A stretch of DNA of 33,479 bases from Pseudomonas sp. P818 (GTDB lineage: Bacteria; Pseudomonadota; Gammaproteobacteria; Pseudomonadales; Pseudomonadaceae): the NCBI RefSeq assembly GCF_000418555.1, contig NZ_ATKM01000010.1, forward strand, positions 1 through 33,479, given 5' to 3'. The position numbers and the translations under genes are program-made. Below the pieces are notes generated by a model. It saw only the letters and a list, made by a program, of their open reading frames with translations, was not told where the DNA came from and searched no databases. Every line of letters starts with the position of its first letter. The first letter of the stretch is position 1. Below are positions 28,152-33,479 of this stretch, one piece after another.

Positions 28152-29645
28152 GTGCGGTACCCCGATATTCTTCATCATGGTGCCGTTAGTGGTGTGACAG
28201 GCTCCTGCCATCAGCTACAGATGGATGATGAGCATGCGCTGCTGATTGACTGCGGCCTCTTTCAAGGCGCCGAAACTTCCCCTGAAGGCCGGGCAGGCGC
28301 CGGCAAGCTCGCAATCGACTTCTCTCTGGATGGCATCAAGGCGCTGGTCGCGACTCACGTCCATATCGACCACGTTGGTCGCATTCCCTATTTGTTAGCG
28401 GCAGGCTTCAAAGGCCCGATCCTCTGCAGTGAGCCGTCGGCCAAGCTTCTACCCATCGTCCTCGAAGATGCCTTCAAGCTGGGTTTCAGCCGCGACCAGA
28501 AGCAAGTCGAGCGCTATCTCAAACTGATCGAACAGCGCATCGTCGCCTTGCCCTACAAGCAATGGTTCACTCTGATCGACACGAAGCAGCTCAACGCTCA
28601 CATTCGTCTACAGCGCGCTGGCCACATCCTCGGCTCGGCCTATGTCGAAGTGGACCTGCAGTACCCCGAGACGGGTGAGAAGAAACGCATCGTATTTTCT
28701 GGCGACCTGGGGGCGCCTCATGCGCCAATTCTCCCGGCGCCGAAAGCCCCATATAAAGCCGATATTCTGGTCATCGAAAGCACCTACGGCGACCGCCTGC
28801 ATGAAGATCGCCGCAGTCGTCGTGCACGTCTGGAGAAGGTGCTCGAACATGCGCTTAGTAACCAGGGTACGGTTCTGATCCCTGCCTTCAGCATTGGTCG
28901 CACTCAGGAGCTGCTCTACGAGCTTGAGGACATCATTCATCGCAGAGCGTTGAGTGAGTCGGCAAAGACTCAGCCAGGTTCATCCGCTTCGAAAACAAAC
29001 GGAGTTCCAGCGCTCGACTGGACAAACTTGCCTATCATCCTCGACTCTCCGCTGGCCAGCCGCTTCACTTCGGTTTATCGCGAGCTTGACCAGTTTTGGG
29101 ATGCAGAGGCGAGGGCGCGCTTGGCCAAAGGCCGTAGCCCACTGGCTTTCCGTAATCTGCTAACGGTTGATAGTCACCAGGCCCACCTGGCCATGGTCAA
29201 CCGCCTGACGCAAACCGCTCAGCCGGCTATCGTCATCTCTGGCAACGGCATGTGCTCAAGTGGGCGTATCGTCAACTACCTGAAAGCCATGCTGGGCAAT
29301 GAGCGGCATGATGTGCTCTTTGTCGGCTACCAGGCTGAAGGTACGCCCGGGAGACAGATCCAGCGCTTCGGCCCGCGTAGTGGCTATGTGGAATTTGACG
29401 GGCAGCGCTATGACATTCGTGCTCAGGTGCATACCATAGGCGGTTACTCGGCTCATGCGGATCAGTTAGGGCTGGTAAGGTTTGTAACCCACATGAGCGC
29501 GTGGCCAAATGAAATTCGTCTGGTGCATGGCGACAAGCCTGCTAGACGTGCTTTGGCTGATGCATTGCGAGAGCGCTATGTTGACCAGAGCAGTGATGCG
29601 GACATCCTGTTGCCGGGCATTGATGAGGAGACAGGGATGGGGTGA
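28152..29645 (+). CDS. Beta-CASP metallo-beta-lactamase fold protein (predicted ribonuclease)
   Basis: Predicted zinc-dependent RNA nuclease of 497 residues, of the family that includes the 3'-end processing factor CPSF73 and archaeal relatives. Metal motif HVHIDH lies at 69-74, then His158 (AGHILGSAY), Asp185 (FSGDLG) and motif IESTYGDR at 209-215. The beta-CASP part contains VLIPAFSIGR, ISGNGMCSSGRIV and the terminal His435 in IGGYSAHADQ. Active-site residues look complete. A short low-complexity Ser/Lys insert lies at about 268-286. The start is the GTG at 28152, with AAGGGA seven bases ahead. It begins 204 bases after ihfB, where P. aeruginosa has wzz; its RNA target is unknown. Confidence 0.87.
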   Translation: MRYPDILHHGAVSGVTGSCHQLQMDDEHALLIDCGLFQGAETSPEGRAGAGKLAIDFSLDGIKALVATHVHIDHVGRIPYLLAAGFKGPILCSEPSAKLLPIVLEDAFKLGFSRDQKQVERYLKLIEQRIVALPYKQWFTLIDTKQLNAHIRLQRAGHILGSAYVEVDLQYPETGEKKRIVFSGDLGAPHAPILPAPKAPYKADILVIESTYGDRLHEDRRSRRARLEKVLEHALSNQGTVLIPAFSIGRTQELLYELEDIIHRRALSESAKTQPGSSASKTNGVPALDWTNLPIILDSPLASRFTSVYRELDQFWDAEARARLAKGRSPLAFRNLLTVDSHQAHLAMVNRLTQTAQPAIVISGNGMCSSGRIVNYLKAMLGNERHDVLFVGYQAEGTPGRQIQRFGPRSGYVEFDGQRYDIRAQVHTIGGYSAHADQLGLVRFVTHMSAWPNEIRLVHGDKPARRALADALRERYVDQSSDADILLPGIDEETGMG

Positions 29646-29771
29646 GCCGTAGCCATTCCTTGCGGACACGCCCAGTAAATCTGTGGCTTTGTCGCTCTAT
29701 CTAAAGTTTGGTTGGGCCGGAAACCCGGCCTGCCATTACCTTGATCAGTACCCACACAGGTTCAACGTTTC

Positions 29772-31217
29772 ATGATGTCAACTAACCCCATTCAACCAGT
29801 AGTGCTGTGCGGCGGATCAGGTACGCGACTGTGGCCGCTATCGCGGTCAGGCTTTCCAAAGCAGTTCCTTTGCCTGGTAGGCAACGACAGTTTGTTCCAG
29901 CAGTCCATCAAGCGTCTTCTGGGTGGTAGTGAGTCAAATGATGCGCCTTCTTCGCCCTACATCGTATGTAATGAAGAACACCGCTTTTTGGCACAAGAGC
30001 AACTCAGGGAGCTTGGGGTCGACAATGCAACATTCCTGCTAGAGCCGGTAGGGCGTAATACCGCACCAGCGCTGACTCTGGCTGCCCTCGCTGCGCGCGA
30101 ATCGGGAGCAGATCCAGTCCTTGTAGTTACCCCTGCGGATCAGGCCATCACTGACGACGAGGCTTTCCGCGTTGCGATGTATCGGGCGGTTGAATCTGCG
30201 GTTGAAGGCAACATTGTCATCCTCGGCATTACGCCTGACAGGCCGGAAACGGGCTATGGCTATATCAAGGTGGCTTCTGACAAAGAGGCAGTTGCTATCG
30301 TTGAGCGTTTTGTCGAGAAGCCCGATCGGGACACCGCTCAAGCCTACCTGGATGAGGGCGGCTACTACTGGAATGCGGGCTTATTCGTACTCAAGGCCTC
30401 GGTATGGCTAGCGGCTCTGGAGAGCTTTCGACCCGACATTCTTCAGGCTGCCTTGACGAGCTGGATGGGCAAGCGAATCGATGGCGCTTTCATTCGACCC
30501 GATAAAGAGGCTTTTACGGCGATCCCTAGCGAATCGATCGATTACGCCGTCATGGAGAAGTGCCCCGGAAGTGCCTTACCCATCAAGATGCTACCGCTGG
30601 ATGCTGGCTGGAGTGACCTGGGCGCCTGGGATGCCGTATGGAGCGTGTCGCCCAAGGATGACAAGGGTAATGCCCTTCACGGAGATGTGCTGATAACCGA
30701 AAGCAGTAATTCGCTTGTACATGCCAGCAGCCGCCTTGTAGCACTGGCCGGCGTTGAGAACCTTGTGGTGATTGAAACAGCAGATGCTGTTCTGGTTGCA
30801 GACAGAAGCCGCTGCCAGGACGTTAAGCAGATTGTCAGCCTGCTTAACCAGCAGTCTCGTGAGGAGCACACCCTTCACCGCAAGGTACACCGTCCGTGGG
30901 GCTGGTATGACAGCATCGATGAGGGTGGACGCTTCAAGGTCAAGCGTATACAGGTCAACCCTAAAGCGAGCCTGAGCCTACAAAAACACCATCATCGTGC
31001 CGAACACTGGATCGTAGTACAGGGTACAGCAGAAATTACGAGGGGTAGTGAAACACTGCTACTCAGCGAGAACCAGAGTACCTATATCCCTCTTGGTGAA
31101 GTTCACCGCCTGGCTAATCCTGGCAGCATCCCGTTGGAAATCATCGAAGTGCAGTCTGGCAGCTACTTGGGGGAGGACGATATTGTACGTCTCGAAGATA
31201 CCTATGGGCGTAGATGA
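29772..31217 (+). CDS. manC: Mannose-1-phosphate guanylyltransferase / mannose-6-phosphate isomerase
   Basis: Bifunctional type II enzyme of 481 residues that makes mannose-1-P precursors and GDP-mannose for surface polysaccharides. The nucleotidyltransferase part (1-about 290) begins with the signature LCGGSGTRLWPLSR and FPKQFL, with FVEKPD near 182. The C-terminal cupin isomerase part has KVHRPWGWYD and QKHHHRAEHW. Pseudomonas strains carry several paralogues (algA, pslB, wbpW); position beside a flippase points to O-antigen or exopolysaccharide use. Two ATGs in tandem open the gene; the first is taken. It overlaps wzx by 4 bases (ATGA). A GGCCGG/CCGGCC hairpin precedes it at 29715-29730. 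Confidence 0.92.
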   Translation: MMSTNPIQPVVLCGGSGTRLWPLSRSGFPKQFLCLVGNDSLFQQSIKRLLGGSESNDAPSSPYIVCNEEHRFLAQEQLRELGVDNATFLLEPVGRNTAPALTLAALAARESGADPVLVVTPADQAITDDEAFRVAMYRAVESAVEGNIVILGITPDRPETGYGYIKVASDKEAVAIVERFVEKPDRDTAQAYLDEGGYYWNAGLFVLKASVWLAALESFRPDILQAALTSWMGKRIDGAFIRPDKEAFTAIPSESIDYAVMEKCPGSALPIKMLPLDAGWSDLGAWDAVWSVSPKDDKGNALHGDVLITESSNSLVHASSRLVALAGVENLVVIETADAVLVADRSRCQDVKQIVSLLNQQSREEHTLHRKVHRPWGWYDSIDEGGRFKVKRIQVNPKASLSLQKHHHRAEHWIVVQGTAEITRGSETLLLSENQSTYIPLGEVHRLANPGSIPLEIIEVQSGSYLGEDDIVRLEDTYGRR

Positions 31218-32620
31218 TGAGATTAATAACCTTGTCACGCTACTTGCGATTTAAACCTTTTGATGAGGGTACCGAAGAGGGGGTGAGATCCGAGCGTTAT
31301 CGAAGAGCCTTATGGACCATGCTTGCCAACGTTTTTGGGCGCGGTGCGTCTATGCTAGTCATGGTGTTGGCTGTTAGCTTGACAATTCCTTACTTAGGGG
31401 TGGAAAGATTCGGTGCCTGGATGACTGTGGTTAGTCTGGCGGGGCTCCTGATGTTTTTGGATCTTGGAATTGGAAATGCGTTAACGAATAGGGTTGCTAA
31501 AATCAATGCCGAGGGCGGAAGAGTATGTGATGTTATTTCTGGTGGTTTGCTATTCCTGCTATTGGTGTCCGTGATTGTTTTGATTGTCTTGAGCTTGATT
31601 GCCGCTATCTTGCCATGGGATAAACTGATTAAGACTAATGATTCCTCTCTCTGGGAGGAGTTTAGAGGTGCAGGGGTTAGTTTTGCTGTAATATTTTCTA
31701 TTAGTTTGTTTTTTGGTGGTGTTCATCGGGTTTTTGCTGGTCTCCAAAGAGCCTATGAATCTCACTTGGCTAGTGTTGTTTCGGCGGGGATCTCACTTGT
31801 TTTCCTATTTGTTGGTGCTAAATACGAGTGCGGAATAGTTTTTCTGGTGTGGGTTACTTTGGGGGGGCAACAAATTTCCGGAGTTTTTTTATTGCTTAGA
31901 CTTTGGTGGCAGGGGCTTTTTGGCTTTAAAAAAGGTCTGTTTTTTATGCGCGTTGAGAAAGATAACCTGATTCAGGTGGGGGGGCTCTTTTTGGTTTTGC
32001 AGTTAGCTTCTATTGTTTATGTGGGAATGGATGCTCTGTTGATATCGAGTGTCTTAGGTGCTGCGCATGTGGCTATATATGCAGTGGCGCAGCGTTTGTT
32101 TCAGTTCGTGAGTATACCTCTCTCTATTATTAATGCGCCGCTGTGGGCTGCTTATGCGGATGCTTACACAAGGAGAGATGGTTTTTTTGTTGTGCATACA
32201 TTTAGGAGGAGTTTGTTTTTAACTGCTTTGATCGGTTTATTTGGGGGGGGTATTCTGTGGTTTTTTAGTCAGGATATTATCGGGTTTTGGACTGGCGATA
32301 GTCTGAGCGTGCCTCTGTCTTTGGCTGGAGCCTTTTTTGTTGTGATGGTTGTAGAGTCTTTGGGGCATGCGTTAGCAATGGCTCTAAATGGATGTGGCTT
32401 TATTAGGGAGCAGGTTTTTTTTGCTATGGCAATGATTTTTTTTGGTGTAACTTTCAAGGTTTTAGGTTTCTTTCTTTATGGGATTGAGGGAATGCTATGG
32501 GTTTGGGCATTAATCTATTCTCTTTGTGCGGTTTCTTTATATGGAATTCTGTGGCGGCAAAAGATAGTTAGAGCGATGTCGTGCTCTGTCGAATTGCGTA
32601 ATGATATGCAATCCTCTTGA
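31214..32620 (+). CDS. wzx: Oligosaccharide flippase (Wzx/MOP family)
   Basis: Inner-membrane flippase of 468 residues, which would move lipid-linked sugar units to the periplasmic side. I see about twelve hydrophobic segments, starting near residue 37 after a charged cytoplasmic N-terminus. Typical features are YLGVERFGAWMTV and LDLGIGNAL in the first bundle. The coding strand is very T-rich and low in GC, unlike all genes to the left, a usual sign of horizontally exchanged polysaccharide loci. The start is ATG 31214, overlapping manC; the ATG three bases later is equally possible. Substrate cannot be inferred. Confidence 0.87.
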   Translation: MMRLITLSRYLRFKPFDEGTEEGVRSERYRRALWTMLANVFGRGASMLVMVLAVSLTIPYLGVERFGAWMTVVSLAGLLMFLDLGIGNALTNRVAKINAEGGRVCDVISGGLLFLLLVSVIVLIVLSLIAAILPWDKLIKTNDSSLWEEFRGAGVSFAVIFSISLFFGGVHRVFAGLQRAYESHLASVVSAGISLVFLFVGAKYECGIVFLVWVTLGGQQISGVFLLLRLWWQGLFGFKKGLFFMRVEKDNLIQVGGLFLVLQLASIVYVGMDALLISSVLGAAHVAIYAVAQRLFQFVSIPLSIINAPLWAAYADAYTRRDGFFVVHTFRRSLFLTALIGLFGGGILWFFSQDIIGFWTGDSLSVPLSLAGAFFVVMVVESLGHALAMALNGCGFIREQVFFAMAMIFFGVTFKVLGFFLYGIEGMLWVWALIYSLCAVSLYGILWRQKIVRAMSCSVELRNDMQSS

Positions 32621-32760
32621 TGTGGGTTTGTGCTTATTTGATTTAGTAGCTTTTTTTGAAGATATTTTTGCGAGAGGTAATGGGGTGCAGATTTTTTTGG
32701 GGGGTCTGCTTCTGTTTTTTAGATGGCTATTTGGCTGATATAGATTTGGGGTTTAAAGCC

Positions 32761-33479
32761 GTGGATGAAGTTAAATGTTCGATATGTCAGGGTCAAATGG
32801 TGCATGTTTTCTCTGCGATCCTGTTGGGGAAATATAAGGCGGATTATATGGTTTGCCAGTCGTGTGGTTATTTAAAAGTTCATGAGCCGTATTGGCTGAG
32901 TGAGGCTTATTCCTCTGCTATTGCTGATGCTGATACAGGCTTGGTCGCGCGAAATGTTCTAATAAGCGAAAAACTTTCGTCACTGTTGTTCTGGGGGATG
33001 GCTGAGCGCGGCCGTGGTCGGTATTTAGATTCTGCCGGTGGCTATGGAATGCTGACTAGACTGATGAGAGATTATGGTTTCGATTTTTACTGGTCTGATA
33101 AATACTGTAAAAATTTTCTAGCGCGCGGGTTTGAATATGAAGCGGGAGCAGGGGGGTGTCTTGCGGTAACAGCTATGGAAGTCTTAGAGCATGTAACAGA
33201 TCCTGTTGGGCATATAGAAGAAACTCTTCGTTATGCAAATGCCGATACATTAATTTTTTCTACTGAGCTTTATGATGGCGCGCCCCCCAACCCGGATGAA
33301 TGGTGGTACTACTCGCTTTCTACGGGGCAACATATTGGATTTTTTCAGCGCCGGACGCTACAAACGCTTGCTGATAAGTTAAGCCTTAATTTCTACAGCG
33401 CCAACGGAATTCATATATTTACGAGGCGAAATCTAAGGGTAAAGTGGCTGCGGGTTGTGACTAGTTCTTATTTTTCGAA
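32761..33479 (+). CDS. Zinc-ribbon SAM-dependent methyltransferase (3' end cut off)
   Basis: The open frame runs off the window; 239 codons are visible. Residues 6-35 hold CxxC and CxxC pairs (Cys6/Cys9 and Cys32/Cys35) like the zinc-binding head of sugar C-methyltransferases. A class I methyltransferase core follows: motif I LDSAGGYG (89-96), unusual for having AGGYG where DxGxGxG is common, then TAMEVLEHVTDP, typical of the Methyltransf_23 group. The likely role is methylation of a surface-sugar precursor or related molecule, inferred from the adjacent manC and wzx. The start is uncertain: GTG 32761 gives the family-like head MDEVKCSIC; an in-frame ATG at 32680 would add a Cys/Phe-rich stretch and has a badly spaced ribosome site. 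The 140 AT-rich bases before it show no gene. Confidence 0.72.
   Translation, partial: MDEVKCSICQGQMVHVFSAILLGKYKADYMVCQSCGYLKVHEPYWLSEAYSSAIADADTGLVARNVLISEKLSSLLFWGMAERGRGRYLDSAGGYGMLTRLMRDYGFDFYWSDKYCKNFLARGFEYEAGAGGCLAVTAMEVLEHVTDPVGHIEETLRYANADTLIFSTELYDGAPPNPDEWWYYSLSTGQHIGFFQRRTLQTLADKLSLNFYSANGIHIFTRRNLRVKWLRVVTSSYFS

Noticed and set aside
29715..29730. GGCCGG/CCGGCC hairpin after the MBL gene as a terminator
   Set aside because: Six-bp stem without a following U run; too weak to call.

Overview
The window is a stretch of Pseudomonas chromosome, most like the P. mendocina/stutzeri/aeruginosa side of the genus. I infer this from gene order and protein similarity recalled from memory, with no database search. 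The markers are a cpxR / CpxP-like / cpxA block, the run gyrA-serC-pheA-hisC-tyrA/aroA(fused)-cmk-rpsA-ihfB, the ubiG-mupP-yciK trio, and several Pseudomonas-type intergenic repeats. Most of the DNA is high-GC core genome. From about 31.2 kb to the right edge it turns AT-rich, as expected of a surface-polysaccharide locus.

Layout. 1-3040 (minus): a yciI-like gene, a small coiled-coil anchored protein, cpxR, a CpxP/Spy-like periplasmic protein and the first 274 codons of cpxA. A GTAAA-N6-GTAAA Cpx box lies between cpxR and the CpxP-like gene. 3156-9180 (plus): rnm (trpH/yciV), yciO, trpS, scpA-scpB, a DUF1289 mini-protein and rluB, closed by a strong terminator. 9293-14110 (minus): a GAF-like/GGDEF diguanylate cyclase behind a sigma54-like promoter, then yciK, mupP, ubiG and an MTA/SAH deaminase. 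14271-27947 (plus): mtnA, gyrA, then the aromatic/serine operon serC-pheA-[cysC]-hisC-tyrA/aroA-cmk, then rpsA with a structured leader and ihfB. 28152-33479 (plus): a beta-CASP metallo-beta-lactamase, a bifunctional mannose-1-P guanylyltransferase/mannose-6-P isomerase, a Wzx-type flippase and a truncated zinc-ribbon methyltransferase. In Pseudomonas the ihfB boundary is the usual entry to the O-antigen cluster, so the right end is probably its beginning.

How the genes work together. The cpx block senses and answers envelope stress. scpA/scpB, gyrA and ihfB shape the chromosome. trpS, rluB and rpsA serve translation. serC, pheA, hisC and tyrA-aroA feed serine and aromatic amino-acid synthesis. 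The MTA deaminase and mtnA belong to methylthioadenosine salvage.

Most notable points: (1) the MtnA homologue has lost the catalytic cysteine and two substrate-binding residues while remaining an intact ORF; (2) a stand-alone APS kinase (cysC) is wedged into the pheA-hisC junction; (3) the rpsA leader has four hairpins, one followed by a U tract; (4) a repeat-like block separates the Cpx box from the CpxP-like gene; (5) a beta-CASP nuclease-type gene sits directly after ihfB, where wzz is found in P. aeruginosa.
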